The notes under the pieces are model-generated. The model saw only the letters and a program-made list of their open reading frames with translations. It was not told the origin of the DNA and searched no databases. Below are positions 1-10,227 of a stretch of 64,000 nucleotides of DNA, piece after piece. Both the position numbers and the translations under genes were made by a program. The DNA is from Mycosarcoma maydis (Eukaryota > Basidiomycota > Ustilaginomycetes > Ustilaginales). Where the stretch lies: the NCBI RefSeq assembly GCF_000328475.2, contig NC_026489.1:372001-436000 (forward strand). The letters run 5' to 3'. The first letter of the stretch is position 1. Each line of letters starts with the position of its first letter.

Positions 1-576
1 CCCGACGAGACGTGGATTGGCTTCCTCCACCGCCTTCAGTCTTGGGAGGAGAAGCGTTCGAGTCGAGGCATGCACCGAGATCAAGATTCATCCAAGCGTC
101 TCTTGCTCGTTCTCGACGAGGCTCTGAGCCACTTTGACGCCATTCCAGCCTTGCAGCTGGATGGCGAGGTGATCGCAAAGCCAACGTCGCCCATGGACAT
201 GTGGACCGAGTCGCATCATCGTGCTGGCTCGCTTGCATTGGCTGATGATGTCGATGATCAAATTTGCCACTCGGCGCCTGCTATGGGTGTGCTGCCATCT
301 CGCCAAGACTTGCGTGCAGCATCACACAAGCCGAGACACGTTTGCCGTGCCAGCCTGCCAATGGAAACACCTCCGGCAACCGTGCTCGGGCCCAGTTTGG
401 ACTTTGTTGTAGCAGGCGGTCAGCCGTTCAAGGACATTAGTCCTTTGAGCGAGTCTGGCAGGAGTCAGAACGGCGCCATGCCGGCCCCACTCATGCCTTC
501 GGCGCTGTTGCATAGCTCGCGCTCGCTCTTCCACCACGGTGGAGGCATGTTTGGACCTTTGGCGACGTCGAGCTGA
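1..576 (+). CDS. 3' end of an unrecognised protein (5' truncated by window edge)
   Basis: Frame 1 is open from the first base to a TGA at 574-576, giving at least 191 residues; the first ATG (70) is probably internal because the frame is open upstream of it. The visible C-terminus is rich in Ser, Pro, Ala, His and Gly, ends in a Gly/His patch (HHGGGMFGPL), and has no domain I recognise; it looks like the disordered tail of a larger regulatory-type protein. It converges with MRP51, 566 bp away. Base composition matches neighbouring genes. It could be spurious, since all three forward frames have ORFs here, but this is the only one open to the window edge. Confidence 0.45.
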   Translation, partial: PDETWIGFLHRLQSWEEKRSSRGMHRDQDSSKRLLLVLDEALSHFDAIPALQLDGEVIAKPTSPMDMWTESHHRAGSLALADDVDDQICHSAPAMGVLPSRQDLRAASHKPRHVCRASLPMETPPATVLGPSLDFVVAGGQPFKDISPLSESGRSQNGAMPAPLMPSALLHSSRSLFHHGGGMFGPLATSS

Positions 577-1142
577 TCCCCTTTCGATGGCGTGGTCATT
601 CTCGTATGGCTACCTCGCCTTTTTCTCTGTTTGTAGATACGCGCCCGGCGGGTTTCTTTGCTCCAGTCGCCAGCAGCTTTTCTCCCTGGTCGATTTCGTT
701 TGCTCCTTTTTATTTTTACAAAACACACACACACATACCACATGTCTCTCTCTCTCTCTGTCTCTCTTTGTTTTCTTTTCTTTTCTTTTTTTTTGTTTTT
801 TTTCCTCGATCGTTCTGGTCTTGAGGCGCATCCTCATGCTTAGTGCTTGCACACAAGAAATTGACCGTGGCTTTGCTTCATCAGAAGCATCGACAAAGAA
901 ACCAGGCTCTTGTTTGATGTGTTTGTTTGAACCGATCAGTTGCAATGAGCTGAGAGGCCACAAGGGCAATGGTAAGCGTTGCTGAACGAAGCTTGGGTCT
1001 ACAGTTGAAGGCTGATCAAACCAGTACAAGTCACGCATGAACTGGGGGAATGTCTGTTGCACACTGTTGCACAGAGTACTGAACAAGTGGGCAAGCAGGA
1101 GACAAGGGTTGTGTATGGATACATGGTAGGTTGAGTGCTGAT
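577..1142. other. Intergenic, convergent 3' ends
   Basis: No credible gene. It holds a simple-sequence block (about 719-808) and otherwise unique DNA between two 3' ends. Confidence 0.6.
719..808. repeat. CA / CT / T-rich microsatellite block
   Basis: An (AC)n run is followed by (TC)n and then T-rich sequence with short TTTTC units. Overlapping ORFs here encode only runs of Ser/Leu/Phe or Thr/His and are artefacts of the repeat. Confidence 0.85.
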
Positions 1143-2909
1143 TTAATTGTTGCTCTTCTGGGAAGCGTTAACGAGCGAGTCGAGGTTATTGAGCATGGCG
1201 GTGGTCGATTTGGTAGGGGACGCGGGCGAGGAAGCGTTGGACTGGACGTGGGTGTGGGTTGGGGACGCCGATTGACGACCGAGACGACGCTGTTTCTGAA
1301 CGTCCGACTTTCGACCAGAGGAGTGTAAGGCGTTGAGTAAGGACAACCTCTTTGCATCTGCAGCGCCGATGCTGCCCAAAGCACGTCGCACTGGTTTGGT
1401 GGGATCGTGCACCGTCTGACCGACGTACTGAGCGCTTCCAATCGGAGCAACTTGGTTAACGGGCTTACCCTGCGCATCCTGCTTGACCAGTTCCAGGTTG
1501 GATCGGAGGTAGCCGACGTCGTTTCGAGGCGCGAGCATGTCCCTGTGCATGCCGCTGGCCAAGTTCAGGCTCGAGGTACGGTAGGCGTCGACGATCCGGA
1601 AGAGCGCCGTACCTCGTTGCGGCTCCTGTCGACTCCAATCGATCGTTGCCGGCGCTTGGCTGCGCAGCGGGGCGTGCAAGTAACTCACGTGGCCTCCGAT
1701 CAACACGGATCGACCATCGGCGATCTTGGCGTAGCGTCGCAGATCGCGGTCGCTCTTGGATGACACTTCGTGCACGACCCTACCCTGCACCGGCTCGGCA
1801 AGCATGCTGGCGTAGATGGCATCGGGTTGTGAGTACTGCAGGCCAGCGTGTGGATGCATCGTGTTGGGCTGCGATCGACCGGGCAGAGCTGACGACTGCG
1901 CCTTGCTCGATTCGCGCAACGTCTTGTCTTGCAACACCCGGAAAGCATCGCGTGTAGCATCGACGTCGCGCGACTGTTCTAGCATGTCGATCTCTGCCAA
2001 TGACATTTTGTCCAGCTCTGCTTCCGGATTCACCTCAGGCAGAGGTTCTTTACTGGCTCCTCGTCTCTCGGCGTCTTCCTGCGCCTTGACCGCAGCCGCA
2101 TACTCCCTCTCTTGTCGCTTACGGATCAAACCGAGCAATCGAGCCTTTTCCTTGTTGCTGAAAAACTTTTTCCATGTTCCTCGCTCGCTTCGGATCTTGT
2201 CAACAAACTTTTCGAAATGCTTGTCCGACAATGCGTTGTAGTTGGTCATCATTCGTGCACGCGTTGTAAACTTTTGCGCGTCGAAACCAAATGCTCGAGA
2301 GCCCGACTGTTCACCCATGTAGTCCAGGCCTTTGTACGCCGGGTCGGCAGCTCCACGTGCAGCGTGATGCTTCATGATGCTTCTCCATTGGTTGTTGTAC
2401 AGCCTCGCTTGGCGGTCCTTTGCGTCTTCACGCGCTTCTTGCTCGGGAGTGAGTTCAATCGGTCCCGGGATGTCTGAGGGGAAATATCGCTCGGTGGACT
2501 TGAGAAACGTCGTGGCGGGTAGAGGGCCGTATGCTCCAGGCTCGGTGTATGTGTGACCGCCCGATTCGGGCTTGACGACGTGCAGTTTCGTGTCGGCTTC
2601 GGCCCAACGTTTGACAAACAGCGTTTCCTTTTCACGTTCCTTCCACGTGGTCTGGCCTTCGGCGGAATCGAGCTGCGACACGTCGATGTAACGCAGTGCA
2701 CCGGGATAGGCAGCCGAGCCGGACGACGAGCCAAAGATCGATGCCGAAGAAGAGGGAAGCGGACGCTTCATGCCCCATTCTCCTCGAGCCGCATAGGCCG
2801 GTGGTGCGGTGTAGACTTGAGGGATCGCAGGGTCGAAGCTCGAGATGCGCGCCTGACGAAGCAGTTTCGAGAAATGCGTGGGCGCCGTAGCGGCGGTGTT
2901 GGCTGTCAT
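1143..2909 (-). CDS. MRP51: Mitochondrial small-subunit ribosomal protein bS1m (Mrp51 family)
   Basis: Intronless, 588 aa, ATG at 2909. The N-terminus matches the Mrp51 family signature: a SKLLRQARISSFDP segment, then IPQVYTAPP and RGEWGMKRPLP, all within the first 50 residues. A second conserved block (about residues 220-250, NYNALSDKHFEKFVDKIRSE) also fits. Mrp51 is a component of the mitochondrial 37S subunit and in yeast is needed for translation of mitochondrial mRNAs. The protein is longer than yeast Mrp51 (344 aa), with a Ser/Thr/Pro-rich C-terminal extension and a charged middle (residues about 255-300). It is divergent from pyr6 across 514 bp. Family assignment is firm; the extensions are lineage-specific by inference. 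Confidence 0.85.
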   Translation of the reverse strand: MTANTAATAPTHFSKLLRQARISSFDPAIPQVYTAPPAYAARGEWGMKRPLPSSSASIFGSSSGSAAYPGALRYIDVSQLDSAEGQTTWKEREKETLFVKRWAEADTKLHVVKPESGGHTYTEPGAYGPLPATTFLKSTERYFPSDIPGPIELTPEQEAREDAKDRQARLYNNQWRSIMKHHAARGAADPAYKGLDYMGEQSGSRAFGFDAQKFTTRARMMTNYNALSDKHFEKFVDKIRSERGTWKKFFSNKEKARLLGLIRKRQEREYAAAVKAQEDAERRGASKEPLPEVNPEAELDKMSLAEIDMLEQSRDVDATRDAFRVLQDKTLRESSKAQSSALPGRSQPNTMHPHAGLQYSQPDAIYASMLAEPVQGRVVHEVSSKSDRDLRRYAKIADGRSVLIGGHVSYLHAPLRSQAPATIDWSRQEPQRGTALFRIVDAYRTSSLNLASGMHRDMLAPRNDVGYLRSNLELVKQDAQGKPVNQVAPIGSAQYVGQTVHDPTKPVRRALGSIGAADAKRLSLLNALHSSGRKSDVQKQRRLGRQSASPTHTHVQSNASSPASPTKSTTAMLNNLDSLVNASQKSNN

Positions 2910-3423
2910 GGTTCGTAGCAGATGCCTCGACGAAGCTGTTGCGGAGCAGCGGAGCAGGATGCGTTGCGGGCGGGATGGTAATGGAAGAAAAGTTGGTTTT
3001 GCGTTACCTGGAACGAGCTGCTTTGCTTGCTTGGGTGGGTGGTTGCTTGCTTAGTTGCTTAGTTGCTTGGTTGCTTGGTTGCTTGGTTGCTTTCTTTTTC
3101 TTCTAGAGCTTGCCCGTCCCGTCACAGCTTGACTCTGCTTAGTGAGTTGTGTGAGTTGTCAAGAGGCTCTTGTTTCTCCAATTTCTTCCGCTTCACGTGT
3201 GCGTATTTCTTACCGTGCGATAGTATCTTTTTTTTTCTGGTTCTTTTTCTTGAATGGCGGTGGGCGTGCCTGTCACACGTCAAATCACGAATCTCTCAAC
3301 ACGAAACGTTGCAGATTCAGAAGCTTCACGATTCACGATTTTGGTGTTTCTGGTGCAACGTTTGCTCCTTGGATTCCTTTGTCGATCATCGCTATCGGCC
3401 CTCAACATATTTTGTTTCAGACC
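2910..3423. promoter_or_regulatory. Divergent MRP51/pyr6 intergenic region
   Basis: Shared upstream region of two divergent genes. It contains a TTGCTTGG-type 8-mer array (3022-3093), pyrimidine-rich stretches, and the dispersed TCACGAWT motif at 3285-3292 and twice at 3325-3340, about 85-140 bp upstream of the pyr6 ATG. Promoter role is inferred from position. Confidence 0.5.
3022..3093 (+). repeat. Imperfect tandem array of TTGCTTGG/TTGCTTAG
   Basis: About eight imperfect 8-bp units (TTGCTTGC, TTGCTTAG, TTGCTTGG) run head to tail, with one GGGTGGGTGG interruption near 3033-3042. The array lies upstream of pyr6. Confidence 0.85.
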
Positions 3424-4374
3424 ATGTCGAGCATCACACTTCAGTCTTACGCATCGCGTGCGGCCAAGCAGCCGAACCCGGCGGCGAAAGCGCTACTGGA
3501 ATGCATGGAGCGCAAGCAAACCAACCTCTGCGTCTCGATCGACGTCACTAACAAGCAAGACCTGCTCGACGTGTGCGAGGCGGTCGGTCGCAACGTTTGC
3601 CTTGTAAAGACGCACATTGATATTGTCGAGGATTTCGACATGGACCTGGTGCATCAGCTGACTCAGCTCAGCGAGAAACACGACTTTCTGATCTTCGAGG
3701 ATCGAAAGTTTGCCGATATCGGTAAGTCACTCTTCGATCCTGTTGTCTAGCTGCGCAGAGGTGGGAGCTGAACAGAACGATTTGGCATACTTTTTCACTC
3801 TTTGGCCGTTGATATACCAGGCAACACCGTCAGCTTGCAATACTCTGCCGGAGTGCACAAGATCGCCTCGTGGTCGCATATCACCAATGCACACCTTGTT
3901 CCTGGTCCAAGCGTGATTTCTGGTCTCGCCAAAGTCGGCCAACCGCTCGGACGCGGACTCTTGCTGCTGGCAGAGATGAGCTCGGAAGGCGCTCTCACCA
4001 AGGGCGACTACACGCAAGCATGCGTCGACGAGGCGCACAAGGACACCACCGGATTCGTGTGCGGCTTCATCGCCATGTCGCGCGTCGACGAAAGGGAGCG
4101 TGCCAACACGCATCGCGATCTGCTCATCTTGACGCCTGGTGTCGGGCTGGATGTCAAGGGAGACGGCTTGGGTCAGCAGTACCGTACCCCCGACCAGGTG
4201 ATTCGCGAAAGTGGATGTGACGTCATCATTGTCGGCCGCGGAATCTACGGTGCGTTGACCACCGAGGAGGGTAAGGCGGATAAGAAGGCGGCGTTTGCCA
4301 AAGTCAGCGAGCAAGGCGAGAGGTATAAAACCGCGGGTTGGGACGCCTATCTGAAACGTATTGGTCAGAAGTAG
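3424..4374 (+). CDS. pyr6: Orotidine 5'-phosphate decarboxylase (one intron)
   Basis: Final step of de novo UMP synthesis: decarboxylation of OMP to UMP in the cytosol. Exons are 3424-3721 and 3821-4374; the 99-nt intron (GTAAGT...CCAG) joins to give 283 aa. The active-site motif [10 protein letters not shown] ends exactly at the splice junction and continues into [19 protein letters not shown], as in fungal URA3 proteins; the phosphate-binding IIVGRGIYG segment is near the C-terminus. ATG at 3424 is in a good context (ACCATGT), and the protein starts with the usual short N-terminal extension. The U. maydis gene is called pyr6. Each exon alone reads as a truncated ORF, so the intron is required. 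Confidence 0.96.
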
Positions 4375-4678
4375 TCGATCGTGATCGTGTTGAATTGTAA
4401 CGAAAAGCTTTTCCTTGATTTGTTTCTTGGATCGGCTCAGTCTGACATCGGTGATGGACGCATCTCTGGCATGACAGAGAAAGACACCGCGGCGTCGATC
4501 AGGATTGTCCCTAGAAGACGGTATCCGTCATGCACCGGCGGAAAGCAATCGTGAATGTGCCCTACGACAAGATTTCAGCTCGACATAGAGTATCTTGAGC
4601 CAAGTCACGAGTGCAAGTGAGCTGAGCGCCCAAAGAAAAACCAAAATCAGAAACACAACTAAGCCACGAGGCCCGGAT

Positions 4679-4744
4679 ATTCACGATGCACGATTCGTCG
4701 TGATTCACGAATCATGATTGATTAGAAATCGTGAATCGTGAATG
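4679..4744. repeat. Cluster of TCACGAWT / AWTCGTGA motifs
   Basis: Direct and inverted copies of the octamer occur within 66 bp, including a back-to-back AATCGTGAATCGTGAAT pair at the right end. It is one of the densest copies of the dispersed family. Confidence 0.85.
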
Positions 4745-4879
4745 GCGCCGGCACACAACGACGTTGTGGGTGATAGTTACGAATCACAAGTCGCGAGTGT
4801 ATTTGCGAGTTGAAGCCTTCGGTGCCTGTCAAGAAGGAACGTGAAACGAAAGGGTTCATTCAGGTGGCGAAATTTACAG

Positions 4880-4918
4880 ATTCGTGATTCGTGATTGTGA
4901 ATCGTGAATCGTGAATGC
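4880..4918. repeat. Four-copy AWTCGTGA tandem cluster upstream of NTH1
   Basis: Two ATTCGTGA and two AATCGTGA units lie within 39 bp, all in the same orientation, about 150 bp upstream of the NTH1 ATG. The last unit supplies the GTG that could be misread as a start. Confidence 0.85.
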
Positions 4919-5069
4919 TTCCCCACATGTGACGTTGCATCGGTCTGAACAACACCACGCTCTTTACGGCCGTCTCTTCAACCGCGTGTGCAAAGATCTG
5001 CTTTCAGCCACGATTCTCTTCGCCACCCGAGCTCAGACACCCTGGCGCATTGTCGCAGCAACCAAAGCG

Positions 5070-6758
5070 ATGTCGGCCAGCAACGGTTCGGCTCGCTGTT
5101 CACGTCGCAAGCTGTTTGCACCTACACCAATTGGCACCAGTACGAGCAGCAGGACAAGCAGCCACACCGCCTCCGTCGCTGCCACCTCTGAGCATGACAG
5201 TAGCCTACGAACGCCGAGTCTCGTCAACGGTGTCGAATCAGACGCAGCGCTAGCAGCATCCATGTCGGCATCCGAAGTACGTCGTTCGTACTCTCTACGT
5301 CGTCGTACGCGCACTGCTTCTACCAGCTCGACAAGCACTCATACTCACAATGCTACACAGAGCAAGTCCAAACGAACATCCGCCAAGCGGTCTCGAGCAG
5401 CTCTTTCATCTTGCACAGCCTCGGAAGAGGAAAGTGATTCAGCTGCCGGTTCAGACTTCTGCCAGGACGCAGCCAACGATACGTCTGATCACGATAGCGA
5501 TGTATTTGGCGATGATTCGACTACGAACCGCAAGAATGCGCGAGCCAGCACATCGCGCAAGACGTCTCGAAAGATCAAGGCGGACGACGAGAAGGAATCA
5601 AGTCCGAAGCAGCAGCAGCAGCAGCGTCGAGCGAGCAAGTCGGTATCTTTGTCACCCAAGAAGCGCGCAGCCTCATCGCCGTTTTCGATCTCGCCGCGAA
5701 AAGTGAGCAAGAAAGCGTGGAAAGTGAACCTGGAAGCGCACGAAGCGCATCCCGCACCCTTGCACTGGGAGGAGGTGTACGCGCTTCTTGCCAAACAACG
5801 CACGCGCATTGTCGCACCCGTCGACACGATGGGCTGCGAGGAGAATGGCCGACAGCACCGACGAGCCGACGCGCATCGCGCACGCGAATCGCCCGAGGCG
5901 TCCGCAAAGCGAGAAAGACTAGCAACCCTCGTATCGCTCATGCTGTCGTCTCAGACCAAAGATCCCGTCACCGCCGAAGCCGTGTACAACCTGCAGCGAA
6001 CATTACCCAACGGCTTGTGCTTGCAGTCGTTACTAGACGCGGATAACGAGATGATCTCGCAATGCATCTCCAAGGTAGGCTTTTGGCGCAGGAAGACAGG
6101 GTATCTGAAGAGTGCAGCTAGGATTTTAGCCGATGATTTTCAAGGCGATGTTCCAAGGACAGTGGATGAGCTGGTGAGCCTGCCTGGCGTAGGCCCCAAA
6201 ATGGCGTTTTTGGCTCTGAGCAGCATGGGCATCCAAGTGGGCATCGGCGTCGATACCCACGTTCATCGCCTAACCAACCGGCTCGGCTGGCACAAGACCA
6301 AGACGCCCGAAGAGACCAGGCTCAACCTCCAATCTTGGCTACCCACCCAATTGCACGCTAACATCAACCGACTACTCGTCGGCTTTGGCCAGGTCATCTG
6401 CGTCCCAGTCGGCCCGAGGTGTGATCTATGCGATGTAGGCCGAGCCGGTCTCTGCCCAAGCTTCCGGAAAGTTGACCCGAAGAGTATCGAGAAACGCGTC
6501 AAAGTCGAGATGCTTGCTAGCGACCATGCCGGCGTGGCGCTGCACCACAATTCGGTCAAGCTCAAGAGCGAAAGTGAGCACACTGCTGAGGCGAGGCTCA
6601 AAGTCGAGCTCCAAGTGGACGATCCACATAACACACACATCCTGCAGGTGGCAGATCTGATCAAGCCACAAGTCGACCAACAGCAAATAGCGTCGATCAG
6701 CATCAAGCAAGAAGACGACACCGACACTGTGTCGGTAGACAAAGCCTTGGATTGGTAG
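5070..6758 (+). CDS. NTH1: Endonuclease III-like DNA glycosylase/AP lyase
   Basis: Base-excision repair enzyme that removes oxidised pyrimidines and cleaves abasic sites; nuclear and/or mitochondrial. First in-frame ATG is 5070, giving 562 aa. The catalytic core is C-terminal: substrate loop LMLSSQTKD, helix-hairpin-helix LPGVGPK with the Schiff-base lysine at K377, and VDTHVHR with the catalytic Asp at D395. An FeS cluster loop follows (C444, C451, C454, C462), spaced X6-X2-X7. The N-terminal ~220 residues are Ser/Arg/Lys-rich and disordered with a short poly-Gln (about 181-186) and several basic clusters, possibly nuclear-localisation signals. A Lys/Glu-rich tail follows the FeS loop. It converges with HBS1, 144 bp away. 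Family assignment is firm. Confidence 0.94.
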   Translation: MSASNGSARCSRRKLFAPTPIGTSTSSRTSSHTASVAATSEHDSSLRTPSLVNGVESDAALAASMSASEVRRSYSLRRRTRTASTSSTSTHTHNATQSKSKRTSAKRSRAALSSCTASEEESDSAAGSDFCQDAANDTSDHDSDVFGDDSTTNRKNARASTSRKTSRKIKADDEKESSPKQQQQQRRASKSVSLSPKKRAASSPFSISPRKVSKKAWKVNLEAHEAHPAPLHWEEVYALLAKQRTRIVAPVDTMGCEENGRQHRRADAHRARESPEASAKRERLATLVSLMLSSQTKDPVTAEAVYNLQRTLPNGLCLQSLLDADNEMISQCISKVGFWRRKTGYLKSAARILADDFQGDVPRTVDELVSLPGVGPKMAFLALSSMGIQVGIGVDTHVHRLTNRLGWHKTKTPEETRLNLQSWLPTQLHANINRLLVGFGQVICVPVGPRCDLCDVGRAGLCPSFRKVDPKSIEKRVKVEMLASDHAGVALHHNSVKLKSESEHTAEARLKVELQVDDPHNTHILQVADLIKPQVDQQQIASISIKQEDDTDTVSVDKALDW

Positions 6759-6902
6759 CCCTGTCCTTCTGTCTGATCAATTCTCACAAGCCCAACTCAT
6801 TGTCTCAACATTCGTGACTCACGACCGCACATCCATTTCAACATTCTCTGCGTTGACTTGACGTGATCTGAATCTTGCAATCGGACTGACTTCGGGCTTT
6901 GA

Positions 6903-9900
6903 TCAACAATTCTGAGCTTCAACCACAATTCCCGCTGCGACCGTTTCACCGTTCATGCGCATCAACACCCTCGCCATCTCCTTGTTGGTCTTGGCATCTT
7001 CCAGCGGGATCCCACTACTCTGGCCTGCTTGACCACCCGCCTTGACTGTCACCTTGACCATGGCCGTGCACCCCTTTGTCAGCACTCTTGGTTTGGCCTT
7101 TGTGACGCTACCCGTGGTCTTATCAAGTATTGAGACGAGTTCCGTCAGCGTAGCCGCGATGTTGGCGCTGTGGTGAAAGAGTTCGATGCTGGTCCCGGCG
7201 ACGAGCGGGTACGTGGGCTCGAACACGAGAATTTGAGCGAGGAACGAGCTGCAAAGAGCGATGGGCGCCGAGGGTGAGCAGAGCACCGCTCCCACCGAGA
7301 TCTGAATCTGATCGATACCGGAGAGGTACACAGTGGCATTGGCTCCTGCCACCGCCCAAGGTACCGATTCGGTGTCGACTTCGATCGCTCGTACAATGCC
7401 CGACTCGTCTCCTGGTACAGGCCGGACACGATCACCAATCTGTACGATGCCAGACACCACTCGTCCAGAGACAGCTACGCCTGACGCGATCGCCGTCTGG
7501 CCCTTGAACACATTCGTCACCGGTAATCGGAGCGGCGAATCCAGCTGCCGTGCTGGCGGCTCAAGTTCATCCAGAAGCTCGACCAGTGTAGGTCCGCTAT
7601 ACCAAGCCGACAATGCACCTCCCCTCTCCCTCACCGCCAGGTTCTCGCCAACGGAACCACCGCAAGGCACAAACCTCAACTTAGCCGCATCGAACCCGCA
7701 CGACATCAAGAACGGCTTGACCTTGCCGACAATTTCGTCGTATCGCTCTTGGCTGTATCCAACCGCATCGAGCTTGTTGACGACCACCACGAGCTGTTGG
7801 ACGCCCAGGCTGCGTACCAACAGCGCATGCTCCCGCGTCTGACCATTTGGCCCAAATCCAGCTTCAAAGGCGCCTTGGATCGAGTCGACCACTAGTAGCG
7901 CCGAATCCGCCTGCGCTGCACCAGAGATCATGTTGGGAATAAAGTCGCGATGTCCAGGAGCATCGAGGAGCGTGAAAGTGCGATGTTGGGTTGAAAAGTG
8001 GTCTTGCGCAATGTCGATGGTGACGCCACGTTCGCGTTCTTCTTCGGAAGAGTCAAGCGCCCAGGCGTATGCAAAGCTGCCTTTGCCGATCTTTTGAGAT
8101 GCCCTCTCGTTGGTCGAGTATTCGCGTTGAGACAGCGAGCCGAGCTCCAACAGCATGCGACCCATCAGTGTCGACTTTCCCGCATCGACGTGGCCTGAAG
8201 TAGCAAAGATCCGCAGTGGTCAGCCCCATTTCAAACCGGCATGTGGGCGGCAAAGATGCCTTTGCGATTTTGGTACTCACCTACTACCACCAAGCTGAGC
8301 TCGGCCTTGCCTTCCCGCTCGCGCTTGCGATACTCTTCTATGATGCGTTCGTGTGCAATCCCCATCGGCGTCGAAACCGCACTTGGTGCAGCTGATCCTG
8401 CAGATGAGGCAGCCTTGCTGCTGGAGCCCCCATGAATCTCGAGCGATTCGATCTCGTTTCGAAGTTGGCTCACCGTTGTTCCGACTGGCTTTCCACCTGC
8501 TGCTTTGGCAGCCTGACTGACCGCTGCTTTTCGATGCAGTGGTGTCGAGGTGCCAGATGCTGGAGCTGATGCATTTGCTGCTGCTGCTTTCTTGGCGGCT
8601 GTGAGGGTAAAGAGACATGGATGTGGTATGGTAGAACAGGGTCAGAAATTATTGACGAAAACGAACAGGAGCACGCAGTTTGCTGATTCGAGGACGAAGC
8701 TTTATTTTGCACCGAGCCTGGTACCTTCTCGTGCTTGCATCACGATATCGTCCGGACTTGGGCCAGCAAATGCCTTCTTGACCGTCTCGATCTCAAGCCC
8801 AGATCCCTCATCTGCGCCTTGAACGTAGAGAGTGAACGGCGATCTTCCGGGTACCCTCCTGAGAAGCGATAGTGGGGCAACCAGCTGATCAACTGCATCC
8901 TTGGACGAGCCAGCTATCGCGCTGACGGACACTAAACCAATCGCAGACGGGGTTTTCGATTCCTGAGCGTGATCCGGGGCAGGGAAGAGGGACGAGATGG
9001 GCAAGTCGGATCCAAAACAGGTCTGTGGACGAGATCGAGCTTCTTCCTCTGCCGCCTGCGTCGCTGCTGCTTCCTTCGCTTCTGGCGTCGCAGCCTGACG
9101 CTGTTGCTTGTTAGCGAGCATGCGCTGTTGCAGCTTGGAGAGAGGCTTAGCTGGCGCATCTGATGCTCCGATTGATGAGCCGCTTGTCTGCAAAGCAGGT
9201 GGTACAATAACGTTTGCTGCAGATACACCGGTTCCAGTCCGCGCCGCAGCTAAAGCAGCGAGCTTACTTGTGCGACCGGAGGAAGCTGTAGAAGCAGAGA
9301 CAGGCGCAGGCGTAGCGCTTGGAGAATGGCCAGATGGTGACGAAGTGGAAGCAGGTGATAATGGTCGTTCTCGAGTGCCAGCATGCAGAGGAACATTGTC
9401 TGCTGAACGCTTCGCACTCGACCGAGCTGCTAAAGCCGAGAGCTTGGACACAGCCTTCGAGGGCGCGGGAGGGGCATTCGACGATGGGAGCGACGATGAT
9501 TGAGAGTCTTGGACAAAGTTGGGGGCCAGACCTGCAAGATTCCGTTTTGCCATGCCAGCACGACCGCCCGTAGCTAGGCCACGAAGGCCTTGCGCCTTGC
9601 CTTGGGGCATTCCTCGACCAGCGCGGATCTCGGCACGCCGGTCTCTCTGCAAGGACAACTGCTTGAAAGCCTTTATTGTCGGCTCGTCTTCGTCATTCAT
9701 CTGCATCTCGCCGCTTTCTGTGACGGTGCAGTAAAGGCGTTCGTGACAGAAGGTTCAGATTCTTGCTCGCCAACCTGGATCCGACTTGTGCATCTACCTG
9801 CCCGGCCCCGCCCAGCATCCGCGATCATCGGGTCACCTTCGAAATAGGTCCAAGCTAGTCATTGAAAGTGGAAAGGGCCGCGTCGAGTCGAGCCGAGCCG

Positions 9901-10227
9901 AGCCGAGCTAGGCTGATGAAGAGTGAACTCACCTTGTTTCTGACGATCTTTTTCTGCTTTTGCTTCTCTTCGGCTCTTTTCCTCGACGAGCTGTGTGACT
10001 GCCGAGTCGACGTCAAAGTAGGCGTCCCAGAGAACGTCCTTGATCTCACGTTCTGTAAAGCCGTTGGATACGGTAGGGCCGATCACTTCGAGAGTCTGAG
10101 CGTATGCTTCCATCATAGCATCGTGATCCTCTGGCGAAAGGTTGTCGTACGGATCCTCATCATAGTAGTCGTCTTCAGCCAGTTCCTCGTCGAGATCTAG
10201 ATTACGAACGGCGCGATGTCGTGACAT
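6903..10227 (-). CDS. HBS1: HBS1 translational GTPase (ribosome rescue), four exons
   Basis: Partner of Dom34/Pelota in no-go and non-stop ribosome rescue. Exons are 10227-9933, 9717-8725, 8598-8281 and 8194-6903; introns are 215, 126 and 86 nt, all phase 1; product 965 aa. Exon 1 carries the HBS1 N-terminal domain (EDDYYDEDPYD... NGFTEREIKDVLWDAYFDVD). Exon 2 is a long disordered linker with three SKL-type motifs (9448, 9268, 9139). The EF-1alpha-like GTPase follows: intron 3 interrupts the P-loop GHVDAGKS, then DAPGHRD and NKLD, then EF-Tu domains 2 and 3. A second in-phase GT (8712) makes the exon 2 boundary uncertain by 12 nt. Unspliced intron 2 leads to a stop at 8704-8702, so a truncated SKI7-like form is possible. 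Confidence 0.93.

Larger units (their letters stand above)
4375..5069. promoter_or_regulatory. pyr6-NTH1 intergenic region with dense TCACGAWT motifs
   Basis: No gene. Two dense motif clusters lie at 4679-4744 and 4880-4918. The NTH1 frame is open back to 4911 but contains no ATG before 5070. Confidence 0.55.

Noticed and set aside
539..1086. ORFs through the CA/CT/T block on both strands
   Set aside because: Translations are simple Ser/Leu/Phe, Thr/His or Lys/Arg runs from microsatellite DNA.
5033..5941. Several antisense ORFs in the NTH1 N-terminal region
   Set aside because: Mirror the Ser/Arg-rich disordered region; no independent signal.
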